Positions 8,909 through 18,604 of a stretch of DNA of 64,000 nucleotides are shown one piece after another. Source of the stretch: Massilia sp. H6 (lineage in GTDB: Bacteria; Pseudomonadota; Gammaproteobacteria; Burkholderiales; Burkholderiaceae_D). Under the pieces are notes generated by a model, which did no database searches, was not told where the DNA came from, and saw only the letters and a list, made by a program, of their open reading frames with translations. Location of the stretch: NCBI RefSeq assembly GCF_024802625.1, contig NZ_CP103371.1, positions 372,001 to 436,000 on the forward strand, read 5' to 3'. The position numbers and the translations under genes are program-made. Position 1 is the stretch's first letter; each line of letters begins with the position of its first letter.

Positions 8909-10369
8909 TCAGGAAAGGCCAGCCGCTGCGGGCTTGCGTAAGCCCGAGAACGCAAGCAGCTCCTGCAGCATGGCGCGGTTCAGGAACCAGGTACATGCCA
9001 GGTAGCCGGCGCCGCCAGCAGCTGCGAGCACGCCCAGCATGCCCGCATGACCGATGCGCCCGGTCAGCAGCAAATCGAGGGCGGCAACCAGAGCAAACAT
9101 CAAGGCAGTGCATGCAAAGGTTGGCGCTAATGCGCGTAGCAGGCTCCCGACTTCCAGTCCGATCAAGCGGAAAGGAATTTTCAGGTTGGGATACAGCAGC
9201 AGCAAAGAGGTGAGGGTGAAGCCGGCGGCCACACCGAGGATGCCCCATTTCAGGCCTGCCGCAAGACCGCCCAAGATAATCAGATTCGACAACATTCCCC
9301 AGCGCAGTTGCAGGCCTGTGTGGCCGGTGGCCATATAGATCGACCCGGTCGTTGTCAGCACCGAACGGATGGCGGCGAGCGGCGCGAACATGGCCAGCAG
9401 TGGGATTACTGGCGCCCATGCCGCACCGAAGACGGCGAAGACGAAGTGCTCGCGCACCGCCAATAAACCAAACATCATCGGAAAAGTCACGAATGCGATG
9501 GTGCCGGCCACACGCAGGAAGGCCTGGCGGAAGCGCGGCAGATCTTCCTGAGCTTTTGCATAATAGGGCATCATGACCCGGCCGAAAACGGCTGAAATGG
9601 CCTGCATAGGGAAGGTCATCAGCTTATACGCAAGATCGTACAGGCCGAGCGCTTCAGTGCCGAGGAAGCGACCGATCAGCAGATTGTCCAGGTTTTGGGC
9701 GAAGTAATAGAAAATATTGTAGCCGGCCAAGTTCAGGCTGTAACCTGTGATACCCCGGATTTCAGTCCAGTTGAAAACCAGTTGCGGACGCCACCGGCTG
9801 GCAATCCAGGTCAGCGACGTACCCAGCGCGGCGTTGGCGATGACCTGGTACACGAGACTCCAAACTCCGTGCCCCAGCAGCGCGGCGCCGATCCCGATCG
9901 CATACGACAGCACCGAGGTTGCCAGCTCTACTTTGGCCAGGCGCTCGAATGCCATCTCGCGGGTCAGGAGCGACACGTGCACGATCGACAGGGACGACAA
10001 AAGGAAGGACACCGCCATGACGGCAACGATCGGCTGTACCCGCGGTTCCTGATACAGCGCCGCTACCAGCGGCGACAGCGCCAGCATCAGGATGGTCATC
10101 CCCAGTCCAAAGCCGCAATTGAGCCAGAACACACTCGAGAGCAATCCAGGCCGCGCCTCTTTTTCACGTACCAGCGCTGCCCCCGTCCCGAGGTCCTTGA
10201 AAATGTCGACGAAACCGAGCATGACGCCGGCCATGGCCACCAACCCGAAATCATCGGGCGCCAGCAAGCGCGCGAATACAATGTTCGCGACTAGGCCCAG
10301 CACGCGCCGGCCCATGGTGGAGACCGACGTCCACTTCACACCTGTAACGACAGCTTCCTTTGACGTCAT
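8909..10369 (-). CDS. polysaccharide flippase (Wzx/WzxC-like, MOP superfamily)
   Basis: 486-residue polytopic membrane protein of the MATE/MOP polysaccharide transporter superfamily. The N-terminus TGVKWTSVSTMGRRVLGLVANIV and FARLLAPDDFGLVAMAGV are typical of WzxC-like lipopolysaccharide/EPS flippases, followed by about a dozen hydrophobic segments. It should flip lipid-linked oligosaccharide units across the inner membrane. The start ATG is at 10367-10369, 21 bp after the end of the glycosyltransferase gene upstream. Bases here look noticeably less G+C-rich than in the flanking XrtA core. Confidence 0.9.
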   Translation of the reverse strand: MTSKEAVVTGVKWTSVSTMGRRVLGLVANIVFARLLAPDDFGLVAMAGVMLGFVDIFKDLGTGAALVREKEARPGLLSSVFWLNCGFGLGMTILMLALSPLVAALYQEPRVQPIVAVMAVSFLLSSLSIVHVSLLTREMAFERLAKVELATSVLSYAIGIGAALLGHGVWSLVYQVIANAALGTSLTWIASRWRPQLVFNWTEIRGITGYSLNLAGYNIFYYFAQNLDNLLIGRFLGTEALGLYDLAYKLMTFPMQAISAVFGRVMMPYYAKAQEDLPRFRQAFLRVAGTIAFVTFPMMFGLLAVREHFVFAVFGAAWAPVIPLLAMFAPLAAIRSVLTTTGSIYMATGHTGLQLRWGMLSNLIILGGLAAGLKWGILGVAAGFTLTSLLLLYPNLKIPFRLIGLEVGSLLRALAPTFACTALMFALVAALDLLLTGRIGHAGMLGVLAAAGGAGYLACTWFLNRAMLQELLAFSGLRKPAAAGLS

Positions 10370-10390
10370 GTTATGCCGATTGTATTTCTG

Positions 10391-11632
10391 TCAAACGCAC
10401 GCGGCGTCAAAGATTTTTGCTAGCTCACTTGCACGATGTTGACGCGACGAGGACAGAATTAGCTCATCGCTGGCAATCAGGGCGCTACCGGTGCATATTT
10501 TTTCGATAAACGACTTCAAAACTGGAACAATTGCTTCCACTCGGTCCATATTGGCAATGTCGATAAAGCCGGCTGCGCCGAGCACCCGCGCCGTCTCGCC
10601 AGCCGGATCTAGTAGTCCAAGGATCGGTTTGCGTGCGCGGAAGTACTCGTAAATCTTGGCCGGTATCTGGGTATTAAACGGTGTACCTTGGAACACGATT
10701 AATCCGTCCGCAGCCAGCATTTCATGCAGTGCATCTCGGTAAGGGACTGGCGGGGCCAATTCCACAATGTCTTCGACGCCGTATTTTCGTACATACGAAT
10801 CGATCTCGTCCATTGCTCCAGGCGCGCGCAGAATTATGCGTAATCGCGTTGCGTCGGTCGCGCCCTGCTGCTTTAGGTGGGCAACGGCCTGGAGAAAGGC
10901 GGACGGGTCGCGGCCAGTCTGATACAGAACGCCACTATGCACCAAGGTGATCTTGCCTGTTGGAGCGGCGGAAGTCGGAGAGTCGGCCCGTGTGCCGAAT
11001 CCATCCTCGTCGTAACCGTTTTCAATCACGGTGAATTTGGACGGCGGTAGGTGCGGAAAGCGCGTGCGGTAGGACTCCATCGCGCTGTGAGTAGTAAATA
11101 CTGCCACATTGCAGCGAGTAATAGCTTGGTGCTCGATCCACCTGTAAAGATTGCGTTGCAATTTCGAAGTTGGATACGATTTTTGCAGCATGGGGTCGCG
11201 AAAGTCAGCTACCCATGGCAATCCGGTCAAGCGGTGAAGTGTTAGCGCGATTAGGTGTGCAGTCGAGATCGGAAAGGTCGACCAGATCACTTGCGGTTTG
11301 TGCTTGCGAATTAGCGATAGGCCGGCCGGGACTGCGCCCAACCACCACGACACCCAGCGGTCCGGTAAGGCCACTGCTTCCGGATAACGGCCTTTAATCC
11401 CCATGTGATGCTTTGCATCGAGCGCGAAGGCGCGCTTGACTACTAACTGCGGCGGCACGCTGGCCAGTTGCGTGGTGTTCTGCGTGCTGTAGGCGCGCGG
11501 GTGCGCAGAGAGTACCAGCGGTTCCCAGCCATGATTGCCGAGATGTTTAGAGAAGCTTAAAGTTCGCTGGATGCCGCTGCTCGCCGCCTGCGGCGGAAAA
11601 TGAAAAGCAATCAGGAGCGCGCGTTTACTCAT
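10391..11632 (-). CDS. glycosyltransferase, GT4-like
   Basis: About 413-residue GT-B glycosyltransferase. The N-terminus MSKRALLIAFHFPPQAASSG is the classical GT4 donor-domain start with the FPP(Q)-x-x-G loop; WVADFRDPM and the C-terminal IPAKIYEYFRARKPILGL with DPAGE match the nucleotide-sugar binding region. I placed the start at the ATG at 11630-11632; another in-frame ATG lies four codons upstream (11644), and a still longer reading (to 11743) would overlap the deacetylase gene by 25 nt and adds no recognisable sequence. Ribosome binding sites are weak for all of them. It is part of the variable cassette and probably adds one sugar of the repeat unit; the donor and linkage cannot be told. 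Confidence 0.85.
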   Translation of the reverse strand: MSKRALLIAFHFPPQAASSGIQRTLSFSKHLGNHGWEPLVLSAHPRAYSTQNTTQLASVPPQLVVKRAFALDAKHHMGIKGRYPEAVALPDRWVSWWLGAVPAGLSLIRKHKPQVIWSTFPISTAHLIALTLHRLTGLPWVADFRDPMLQKSYPTSKLQRNLYRWIEHQAITRCNVAVFTTHSAMESYRTRFPHLPPSKFTVIENGYDEDGFGTRADSPTSAAPTGKITLVHSGVLYQTGRDPSAFLQAVAHLKQQGATDATRLRIILRAPGAMDEIDSYVRKYGVEDIVELAPPVPYRDALHEMLAADGLIVFQGTPFNTQIPAKIYEYFRARKPILGLLDPAGETARVLGAAGFIDIANMDRVEAIVPVLKSFIEKICTGSALIASDELILSSSRQHRASELAKIFDAACV

Positions 11633-11718
11633 ATTCGTATCCATATTTGGGGCAAGAAGGCCCGATTTTTTCGCAGTCGACACTGCAGGCTGTTCGATGC
11701 ATGTTGGGTCTGCGTGCA

Positions 11719-12708
11719 TTAGGGTGGGGACTGTGTCAACCAACGTAGCAGTCTAAATCCGAATAAAAAGGGCGACGAATCCCACGGGCGGCTGCGCGGT
11801 AATTGGAACCGGTTCTGATCGCGGGTAATTGCGCCGACCGCCGTTGTAAAGGCAGCACTGAAGCCAGCCTCGCGCACCATGTCAACATGACGCATGTCGA
11901 AATCCTTGCCGATCTTCCCGTTCGGATAGGCGAACAGGCGCACCGGTTTGCCCAGGATCGCCTCCAGTTCCTCCTTACCGCCGCGGATTTCAAAACGCGC
12001 GTCGCCATCATCCAAGCTGGTGAGAATCGGGTGCGAAATGGTGTGTGCGCCGATTTCGACTCCCTTTCGATCGAGGTTGACAACCATGTCCTGGCGTAGC
12101 ATCAAGCCATGCGCTAGACCTTCGCCGACCAAGGCTTCAAGTCGTTCGATTAGACCCACGCGCGCTTTGGGCGGCAGGTACTTCGATGCCTCGGTCAGTT
12201 CGTCCAGTGTGGTTTTGCGGTCATCCAAGCTGCGCAGGGAATACGCGCCAAGACCGACGTCGGACAGGTCGAGTTGCCCTGGCGGTAGGCTCTGTACCGC
12301 CTCAATTATGCGATCGTTCCACATATTCCGTTCGCCGATGTAGCCGCTGGTGACGAATACGGTGGCCGGTAGTCCGAATTCCTGGAGAATAGGAAGAGCC
12401 AAGTCGTGCACTGAACGGTAGCCATCGTCAAAAGTGATGCAGATCGCGCGTGGTGGCAACTGGCCGGCATCGAGAGCAGCTAACGCGTCGTGCAGCGGTA
12501 GTACATTGAAACAGTCGGCCAGTAAGCGCATCTGCCAGCGAAATGTTGCAACGTCTGGTTCCGACTCAAGCATCGGGTCGGGCGCTTCGAGAATACGGTG
12601 GTAATTGACTACGCACAGACGGTTCTCGCGGCTGAGGAGCGCGATTGCTTCTCCAGTATTACGCAAGACGCTTCGTGTGAAACTCGAGTATGGGCGATTG
12701 ACTGTCAT
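11719..12708 (-). CDS. polysaccharide deacetylase family protein
   Basis: 329-residue NodB-homology (CE4) deacetylase. The metal/catalytic motif TFDDGYRS is at 92-99 and the metal-histidine motif EIGAHTISHP is in the middle of the protein; a C-terminal RLFAYPNGKIG segment completes the fold. There is no obvious signal peptide, so cytoplasmic action on lipid-linked intermediates is more likely than periplasmic action on the polymer. The gene overlaps the O-ligase gene by 4 nt (ATGA), linking it to polymer assembly. It is distinct from the XrtA-core deacetylase at 23645-24529. Confidence 0.87.
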   Translation of the reverse strand: MTVNRPYSSFTRSVLRNTGEAIALLSRENRLCVVNYHRILEAPDPMLESEPDVATFRWQMRLLADCFNVLPLHDALAALDAGQLPPRAICITFDDGYRSVHDLALPILQEFGLPATVFVTSGYIGERNMWNDRIIEAVQSLPPGQLDLSDVGLGAYSLRSLDDRKTTLDELTEASKYLPPKARVGLIERLEALVGEGLAHGLMLRQDMVVNLDRKGVEIGAHTISHPILTSLDDGDARFEIRGGKEELEAILGKPVRLFAYPNGKIGKDFDMRHVDMVREAGFSAAFTTAVGAITRDQNRFQLPRSRPWDSSPFLFGFRLLRWLTQSPP

Positions 12709-14078
12709 GACGTTGCTGCCGTTTCTGCGGTGCGTCGCGTTACCGCCTCAGTCGTTGCCGACGACTCGTCCACATGCTGTTGGGAGCGGACTGCACGGAG
12801 GACGCGTGATTCGAGAACGATCAGCAGTGCGATGATCGCAAAGACTAGTTCGAAATATGCCAAGCTGAGCGCTGCCCCGCCAAGCGCAAACGTAAATAAG
12901 CTTAGTTGCAGCATAGTTGCGAGCGAACCGACCCATTTGAGACAGCCCTCCGACTTGACATCGCGCGCTATGCGACCTGCTTTAAGAAATGCACCTCCAA
13001 GGAAGGTGAGATATATCGCAAGTCCTGCGAAACCCTGGTCGCCTAAAACCTGAAAATAAATGCTGTGCGCGGCACGCCCGACGTCGGTGTGGGGTAACGC
13101 GTCGCCAGTGTAGAACCATTCATATGAGAAAAAATCTCGCGACAGTTCAGCCCAGACCGGGAAGTATTCGAGCGATTTAAAACCGCCGCCAAAAAACGGA
13201 TTTTGAACCGCGAGGATGAAGCTAAGCTTCCAAGCCACTACGCGCCCCATGAAAGAAGCGTCACCATCGACTGATTCGATGGTGTCCATGCGCGACATCC
13301 ACTCGTCCGACACGAAATACGACAGACCTAGGGCCAGGACGCTGACCAGGAGCAGGATAGGAATCTTGCGGTCGGTTTTAAGGAAAAGATAGGCGCCAAA
13401 ACCCGTCAGCGCGATAAAGCCGCCGCGCGACTGGGTGCCCACAACCGCAGTCACCAGAAGACACATGGTACCTAGCAGCGCGACGGCTACCACGCGCGAG
13501 CGATTGCGATACTCACCCAACAGGTAGTAACAGATTGGCAGCGTCATCACGAAAGCGAGCGACAACTCGTTGCGGTCGCCCAACACGTGGCCATGCATAC
13601 CTGCGATCTTGTGGCCGCCGCCGCTGGCGATGAACTTGAGCGCTTCGAGGTTACCGTAGAAGCCGACTGACAATACCACGCACCACAAGATGAATTCGAT
13701 ATGCAGCTTCTTTTCGACGATCAGAAGGACGAACAGGAATAGCATCATCACTTTTGCGAAGCGGCTCCAGATATCCCAGGACACCTCGGGCGACGCCAAA
13801 GTCATCGCGGTCGAGGCGGTTGTCCACAGAAAGAACAGCAGCACCATTGCCCCCAGGCCGCCAAGGTGTAGCTTTGGTTTGTGTTTTTGTGCCATGTAAC
13901 ACAGCACTGTTACACCTGTAAATAGCAGGTTATAGCGGATGTTAGAAGCCATGCCATACACCCAGCCGTTGGGAAAAAACAAGGCGGTCCATATCCATAA
14001 GCCGAGCCCGATGAAAGGCCGCTTGGTCATCGCATACAGCAGGAAGGGCAATATCGCCAAGAGGAACAGGTCACGCAT
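12705..14078 (-). CDS. putative O-glycosylation ligase/polymerase, exosortase A system-associated
   Basis: 457-residue integral membrane protein of the Wzy/O-antigen ligase superfamily, matching the exosortase A-associated O-ligase 1 type. There are about ten to eleven hydrophobic segments, with the large periplasmic loop containing GRVVAWKLSF, NPFFGGGFKS and AAHSIYFQVLGDQG, the His-containing loop characteristic of this superfamily. It either polymerises the repeat unit or transfers glycan to protein. The ATG at 14076-14078 has a well placed AGGA. It is the last gene of the lower-G+C cassette, separated from the conserved glycosyltransferases by 127 bp of non-coding DNA with a run of T. Confidence 0.88.
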   Translation of the reverse strand: MRDLFLLAILPFLLYAMTKRPFIGLGLWIWTALFFPNGWVYGMASNIRYNLLFTGVTVLCYMAQKHKPKLHLGGLGAMVLLFFLWTTASTAMTLASPEVSWDIWSRFAKVMMLFLFVLLIVEKKLHIEFILWCVVLSVGFYGNLEALKFIASGGGHKIAGMHGHVLGDRNELSLAFVMTLPICYYLLGEYRNRSRVVAVALLGTMCLLVTAVVGTQSRGGFIALTGFGAYLFLKTDRKIPILLLVSVLALGLSYFVSDEWMSRMDTIESVDGDASFMGRVVAWKLSFILAVQNPFFGGGFKSLEYFPVWAELSRDFFSYEWFYTGDALPHTDVGRAAHSIYFQVLGDQGFAGLAIYLTFLGGAFLKAGRIARDVKSEGCLKWVGSLATMLQLSLFTFALGGAALSLAYFELVFAIIALLIVLESRVLRAVRSQQHVDESSATTEAVTRRTAETAATS

Positions 14079-14205
14079 GGGTTAGTTCCTGCCTATCTTT
14101 TTTTTCTTGTTCCGACGTTTCCTCAATGCGCCATCCTGTTGCAGCGCCCAGCGGCATAGGAACACGACGGCAACCAAATCGACCATCCATAAAATTGTTT
14201 CCATC

Positions 14206-15396
14206 CTACTTCCGCGTCGGTAAGGCCATTGACGGCTGGCGCACGCGCCGGTTGGTTACATCGTTGAACACGCGGATTTGTCCACCTGTCGTGTCGTCCC
14301 AGCTAAAACCTTCGGCATAGCGACGTGTTGCCGCGCGGTCTGGGTAGGCGGCGCGCAGGGCATTTACCGCATCGGCCACGCCCTGTGGACTACGCTCGGC
14401 CATCAGGATGCCGGCTTCCGGCGCGGCCACGACCTCGGGCGTGCCGTACACGCGACTGGCTACCACCGGGGTGCCGCAGGCCATCGATTCGAGCAGCACA
14501 TTGGCCCAGCCTTCTCGGCTGGACGCCAGCACCAGTGCATCGGCGGCGCCGTAGTGGGCGCGTAATTCTGCTTGCGGGACCGCACCCAGGAAAATGGTAC
14601 GGTCAGCGACCTTCAGTTCGCGCGCCAGGTTTTCCAGCATGGCGCGATTCGGGCCGTCGCCGGCTACTGTCAAACGCACGCCCGGCAACAGCGGCAGCGC
14701 GCCGATGATCAGCTCCTGTGCCTTGACCGCTACCAGGTGGCCGACGGTGAGCAAGGTGAATCCCTGGCTTGGGGTGCGCGGCGTGGGCTGGAACAATTCC
14801 AGATCGACGCCATTGCGCAACGAGGTCACGCGCTCGGCGTCGACACCGAGCGCAACCACTTCATCGCGCAATGCATCGCATACCGTGATCACTGCGTCGG
14901 CGCGGCGCGCCGCCCACCGGATCATGCGTCGCGGCAGCGGGTATTGCGGCAGCAGGGTGATGTCCGAGCCGCGCGCGGTGATCACGAGCGGTTTGTTGAA
15001 GTGGCGCGCGAGCATGGCTGCGGCGACGCCGTCTGGATAGAAATAGTGGGCATCGATCAGGTCGAAGTCGTAGCCTTCGTCGATCAGGCGCGCGATCGTT
15101 GGCTTGACCGCCTGCGCCAGTAGCAGCGGCGCCACGTTCATGCCGATTTTCGGCAGCACTGGATAGCGTGGATGCGCCACGCGCAGGCCGTGACGGGTTT
15201 CTTCGCGCGGCACGCGGGCCTGCCTGGCATACTGGCCAAAACGAGGATGGCTGGATGGGAACCACGGCACTGGCGCTACCACCCGCGCCTGGACCCGGCC
15301 GCTCGCGACCAGGTGGCGAAGGCGCGTTTCTACGAAAATGCCGTGGCCGGGCTTCTCCGCATTCGGGAACAGCGTACTGAACGTCAGGATCTTCAT
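14206..15396 (-). CDS. glycosyltransferase family 4 protein
   Basis: 396-residue GT-B glycosyltransferase. Diagnostic segments are the N-terminal FSTLFPNAEKPGHGIFVETR, the acceptor-side ITARGSDITLLPQYP, the linker NGVDLELF, and the donor-binding ALVLASSREGWANVLLESMA with the E-x7-E motif (E in SSREG and LLESMA). It lies four nucleotides inside the upstream glycosyltransferase gene (overlap at 15393-15396), so both are coupled. It should add a sugar during assembly of the XrtA-linked exopolysaccharide; donor unknown. Confidence 0.88.
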   Translation of the reverse strand: MKILTFSTLFPNAEKPGHGIFVETRLRHLVASGRVQARVVAPVPWFPSSHPRFGQYARQARVPREETRHGLRVAHPRYPVLPKIGMNVAPLLLAQAVKPTIARLIDEGYDFDLIDAHYFYPDGVAAAMLARHFNKPLVITARGSDITLLPQYPLPRRMIRWAARRADAVITVCDALRDEVVALGVDAERVTSLRNGVDLELFQPTPRTPSQGFTLLTVGHLVAVKAQELIIGALPLLPGVRLTVAGDGPNRAMLENLARELKVADRTIFLGAVPQAELRAHYGAADALVLASSREGWANVLLESMACGTPVVASRVYGTPEVVAAPEAGILMAERSPQGVADAVNALRAAYPDRAATRRYAEGFSWDDTTGGQIRVFNDVTNRRVRQPSMALPTRK

Positions 15397-16607
15397 GCAG
15401 TGATCGATCCGGTCAGGCGGCCGTAGACCTGCTTGTAGCGCGCCACGCTGACTGGCCAGTTGCGTTCGTTTTCGACGTATTCGCGTCCCGCCGCGCGCAG
15501 CGCCGGCCAGCGCTCCTGGGCGCCAAGCAGGGCACCGACCTTCTCGGCCAGCGAGACCGGGTCGTCGGCCTTGAACAATACGCCGGTCTTGCCGTCGGCG
15601 ATCAGCTCCAGATGGCCGCCGACGTCGGAGGCGGCCAGGATGCGGCCCTGGGCCATTGCTTCGAGTGGCTTGAGCGGAGTGACCAGATCGGTCAGGCGCA
15701 TCGACAGGCGTGGATAGACCAGCACGTCGAGCAGGTCATAGTATTTCTGCACCTGTTCGTGCGGCACGCGCCCGGTGAACACCACCTTGTTGGTGATGCC
15801 GAGGTCTTGCGCCAGCTGGCGCAGCTGGGCGTCCTGCGGACCGCCGCCGACCAACAGCACGCGCAAGTCGGGCAGGCCGGCGGCCAGCTGGGGCACTGCG
15901 CGCAGCAGGATGTCCAGGCCCTCATAGGCGTAGAACGAGCCGATGAAGCCGATCAGGCGCGTACCCTGCAGGCCCAATTTCGTCTTGAGCTCCTGGTCTG
16001 CGCTGCCGCCCACCGAGAACTTGTCGATGTCGACCGCATTCGGAATGACCGTCACCTTGTCGGCCGGGATGCCGCGCGCGACGATGTCGCGGCGCAGGCC
16101 TTCGCAGATCGTGGTCACGGCGTCGGCGCGCTTGAGCGCCCAGGTTTCCAGTGCGCGGGTGGCGCGGTAGCGCAGGCCGTTTTCGCTGCTGGTGCCGTGG
16201 TCGACCGCGGCGTCTTCCCAGAAGGCGCGTACTTCGTACACCACCGGGATGCCGAAGCGCTTGCCGGCACGCAGGGCGGCAATCGCGTTCAGGCTCGGCG
16301 AATGCGCGTGCAGCACGTCTGGTTTCACGTGCGGGATGATCTCGGCCAGGCGGCGCGTGAGGCCGTCGATGACTTCCTTCTGGTTCAGCACCGGCAGCTT
16401 GGCCAGCGCGCTTGTCGAAGCGGGGGTGCGGTAGAAGTGCAGGCCGTCGACGGTGTCTTCCAGCTGGTCGCCGGAATGCTGCTTGGAGCCGGTGACGTGA
16501 AAGGTTTCCCAGCCAAGCGCGCGCTGTTCGCGCAAGATCGAACGGGTGCGGAAGGTGTACCCGCTGTGCAGCGGGATCGAATGGTCGAGGACGTGGAGGA
16601 CGCGCAT
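15393..16607 (-). CDS. PEP-CTERM/XrtA-associated glycosyltransferase (Daro_2409 family)
   Basis: 404-residue GT4-type glycosyltransferase of the exosortase A-associated Daro_2409-like family. It begins MRVLHVLDHSIPLHSGYTFR, a signature start for this group, continues with HAHSPSLNA and VYEVRAFWED, and ends with the donor-site region YPRLSMRLTDLVTPLKPLEA. It is encoded 41 bp after the amidotransferase gene. Being a conserved XrtA-core gene rather than part of the variable cassette, it likely builds an invariant portion of the glycan. Confidence 0.92.
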   Translation of the reverse strand: MRVLHVLDHSIPLHSGYTFRTRSILREQRALGWETFHVTGSKQHSGDQLEDTVDGLHFYRTPASTSALAKLPVLNQKEVIDGLTRRLAEIIPHVKPDVLHAHSPSLNAIAALRAGKRFGIPVVYEVRAFWEDAAVDHGTSSENGLRYRATRALETWALKRADAVTTICEGLRRDIVARGIPADKVTVIPNAVDIDKFSVGGSADQELKTKLGLQGTRLIGFIGSFYAYEGLDILLRAVPQLAAGLPDLRVLLVGGGPQDAQLRQLAQDLGITNKVVFTGRVPHEQVQKYYDLLDVLVYPRLSMRLTDLVTPLKPLEAMAQGRILAASDVGGHLELIADGKTGVLFKADDPVSLAEKVGALLGAQERWPALRAAGREYVENERNWPVSVARYKQVYGRLTGSITA

Positions 16608-16648
16608 GATTCTTGTGGTTCCGGTGACGCGGTGTGCGTTGTTCTATT

Positions 16649-18604
16649 TTAAGCGGTGGCGACGGCGCAGGCCGGAGCGGCGGCAGCGGCTGACGCGGCA
16701 GGTGCGGCGCCCGTGGCGCCGTTCTTGCGCAGGAATGCATCGAACATCAGCACCGACCATAAGGTCGTGCTGTGGTCCTTGGCGTTGGACTGGTGTTCGT
16801 CCACCATCTGCTTGAGAAAGGCGGCATTGAAGATGCCGGTATCGAGCAGGGCCGGATTGAGCACCGCGCGGCGCATCGATTCCGCCAGCGGGCCGCGCAG
16901 CCAGGCGGCGAGCGGGATCGAGAAGCCCTGCTTCTTGCGGTACAGGATGTCGTTCGTCAGGAAGGGCTCGAGTGCTTTCTTGAAGATGTACTTGCCTTCG
17001 CCGTTGCGCAGCTTCGAGCTCGACGGCAGGCCCGATACCCATTCGACGAACTTGTGGTCCAGCAGCGGCACCCGCACCTCCAGGGCATGCGCCATGCTGG
17101 CGCGGTCGACCTTGGTGAGTATGTCCCCCGGCAAATATGTCTTCATGTCGAGGTACTGGATCAGCGACAGCGGATCGTCGGTCGGCGCATTGGCTGCATA
17201 GCCGCGCATTACTTCAACCGCGCGGTAGCCCTGCAAGCGGGCCTTGAAGCCGCTGGAGAACAGCTCGCTGCGGATGCGGTCGTTGTTGATCGAGACACCG
17301 TGGAAATAGCCCTCGGTGAGGTCGCGCGCCAGCGATTCGAACGTGGTCTTGGCGCGGAACATGCGTGGCGCCCAATCAAGCTTTGGATAGGCCGCGCCAA
17401 GCACGCCGAAGATCGGCTTGCGCAGCGCCAGTGGCAGCATCGAGCGTACCCGGTTCTCACCCATCGCCATGCGGTGACGGCGGTAGCCAGCGAAGCTCTC
17501 GTCGCCGCCGTCGCCCGACAGCGCCACGGTAACGCGTTTGCGGGCCAGCTGGCAGACGCGGTAGGTCGGGATCGCCGAGCTGTCGGCATAGGGTTCGTCG
17601 TACAGCTCGGCCAGGGTGTCGAGCAGGCCGTAGTCGTCGGTGCCGACGGTCTCGCACTGATGGCGCGTCTTGTACTGCTCGGCTACCTGGCGCGCGTAAT
17701 CGGATTCGTCAAAGGCCGGATCGTCGAAGGCGATCGAGCAGGTATTCACCGCGCCATCGGTCACGCCGGCCATCATCGCCACCACCGCGCTCGAGTCGAC
17801 GCCGCCCGACAGGAAGGCGCCCAGCGGCACGTCGGAAATCAAGTGGCTCTGCACTGCCTCGCGCAGGCGATTGATCAGTTCTTCTTCCATGTCGCGCTCG
17901 GACATGGTGGCGTGCGGAGCAAACGGCACGTCCCAATATTGCTTTGATTTCGGCAGCGGCTGGCCAACGCGCAGCGTGAGCGTGTGGCCCGGCAGTAGCT
18001 TGAAGGCCGTGGTGAAAATGGTGCGCGGCTCCGGCACGTAGCCATAGGCGAAATAGTCTTCGACCGCGAGCGGGTCGATCTCGCGCTGGAGGGTGGGCAG
18101 CGAGAGCAGCGACTTGAGCTCTGAGCCGAAGGCAAACATACCATCAGGCAGGATGGCATAGTGCATTGGCTTGATGCCGATGCGGTCGCGCGCCAGGAAC
18201 AGCGTTTGCTTGGGACGGTCCCAGATGGCGAAAGCGAACATGCCGCGCAGGTGGCCGACGCAATCTTCGCCCCACTGTTCGTAGGCGTGCACGATGGTTT
18301 CACTGTCCGACGGCGTGCGGAATGTGTGGCCCAGGCCTTGCAGCTCGGCGCGCAGTTCGCGGAAATTGTAGATCTCGCCATTAAATACCAGCGCGATGGT
18401 CTCGTCCTCGTTGAACAGCGGCTGCAGCCCGGCTTCAAGCGCAATGATCGACAACCGGCGGTGGCCGAAGCCCAGGCCCGGCTCGAGGTGCAGGTCGCCT
18501 TCCACCGGTCCGCGGTGGAACTGGGTTTCGTTCATACGATGCAGCAGGTCGCGGTCGATGGCGCGGTTGCCCTGCATGTCAAAAATTCCAACTATTCCGC
18601 ACAT
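16649..18604 (-). CDS. XrtA/PEP-CTERM system amidotransferase (asparagine synthetase B-like)
   Basis: 651-residue class II amidotransferase fused to an asparagine-synthase domain. The N-terminus is MCGIVGIFD, with catalytic Cys2 exposed after Met removal; the glutamine-binding FNGEIYN (75-81) and RGMFAFAIWD follow, and the PP-loop SGGVDS is at 266-271. The C-terminal extension is rich in Ala. It should use glutamine nitrogen to amidate an activated carboxylate, probably a uronic acid in the polysaccharide. The start overlaps the next glycosyltransferase gene by 13 nt. It is a standard member of the XrtA core; the gene is longer than asnB because of the Ala-rich tail. Confidence 0.93.
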   Translation of the reverse strand: MCGIVGIFDMQGNRAIDRDLLHRMNETQFHRGPVEGDLHLEPGLGFGHRRLSIIALEAGLQPLFNEDETIALVFNGEIYNFRELRAELQGLGHTFRTPSDSETIVHAYEQWGEDCVGHLRGMFAFAIWDRPKQTLFLARDRIGIKPMHYAILPDGMFAFGSELKSLLSLPTLQREIDPLAVEDYFAYGYVPEPRTIFTTAFKLLPGHTLTLRVGQPLPKSKQYWDVPFAPHATMSERDMEEELINRLREAVQSHLISDVPLGAFLSGGVDSSAVVAMMAGVTDGAVNTCSIAFDDPAFDESDYARQVAEQYKTRHQCETVGTDDYGLLDTLAELYDEPYADSSAIPTYRVCQLARKRVTVALSGDGGDESFAGYRRHRMAMGENRVRSMLPLALRKPIFGVLGAAYPKLDWAPRMFRAKTTFESLARDLTEGYFHGVSINNDRIRSELFSSGFKARLQGYRAVEVMRGYAANAPTDDPLSLIQYLDMKTYLPGDILTKVDRASMAHALEVRVPLLDHKFVEWVSGLPSSSKLRNGEGKYIFKKALEPFLTNDILYRKKQGFSIPLAAWLRGPLAESMRRAVLNPALLDTGIFNAAFLKQMVDEHQSNAKDHSTTLWSVLMFDAFLRKNGATGAAPAASAAAAAPACAVATA

